NCBI GenBank assembly: GCA_002359185.1
Contig: DEML01000030.1
Span: 312,658 to 318,457 of the forward strand
DNA: 5,800 nt
Source of the DNA: Planctomycetaceae bacterium UBA2671
GTDB lineage: Bacteria; Planctomycetota; Planctomycetia; Planctomycetales; Planctomycetaceae
Direction: 5' to 3'
In this document: in pieces, positions 5,798 through 5,800 of the stretch
Layout: each line of letters begins with the position of its first letter
How positions within the stretch are numbered: position 1 is the stretch's first letter
Position numbers and translations under genes: made by a program
The notes under the pieces: generated by a model
Databases searched by the model: none
Seen by the model: the letters and a program-made list of their open reading frames with translations, nothing else
What the model was told of the DNA's origin: nothing

Positions 5798-5800
5798 CTC

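Noticed and set aside
5496..5800. Repeats considered as a CRISPR array
   Set aside because: The units are in mixed orientation with irregular spacing and sequence divergence, and there are no uniform spacers and no cas genes.

Overview
The window is a chromosomal segment in which every gene I can support lies on the minus strand. There are six or seven protein genes and one tRNA, separated by gaps rich in small repeats and hairpins. The gene content is mostly housekeeping: histidine biosynthesis (hisF), glycolysis (eno), NAD biosynthesis (nadD) and tRNA-Pro(UGG). Between them sit small proteins of unknown role. The style of these small proteins (CxxC/CxxC ribbon plus basic linker plus C-terminal membrane anchor; a small HPGHG signal-peptide protein) and the short dispersed GC-rich inverted repeats suggest a planctomycete of the Planctomycetales type. 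This is inference from recollection of such genomes, not a search result.

Layout, left to right. 1-122: repeat fragments and a perfect 16-bp parS-like palindrome, 1 base beyond the hisF stop codon. 123-899: hisF. 952-1167: a solo HicB-like small protein. 1214-2077: a two-gene unit (four-helix membrane protein preceded by a zinc-ribbon/TM protein) behind a good sigma70-type promoter. 2211-2248: eno terminator. 2283-3554: eno, with a tandem repeat in its leader. 3753-3986: a small exported or anchored protein. 4037-4118: a large inverted-repeat element. 4126-4737: nadD, with a second parS-like palindrome in its promoter region at 4763-4778. 4806-4939: an inverted-repeat element of TAGCGACTATTCACTA type. 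4948-5000: a strong minus-strand terminator with no obvious gene in front of it, possibly the end of a small RNA. 5131-5171: tRNA terminator. 5198-5272: tRNA-Pro with promoter 5285-5313. 5314-5800: a gene-free cluster of repeats.

The protein genes do not form one pathway. The most informative feature is the pair of ParB-site palindromes, both intergenic and about 4.65 kb apart. They suggest an origin-proximal centromere region, with the uniform minus-strand orientation compatible with a replication fork moving right to left. I see no convincing new defence or metabolic system. The best candidates for something undescribed are the possible small RNA at about 4948-5050, the parS/promoter overlap at nadD, and the ribbon/membrane protein pair.
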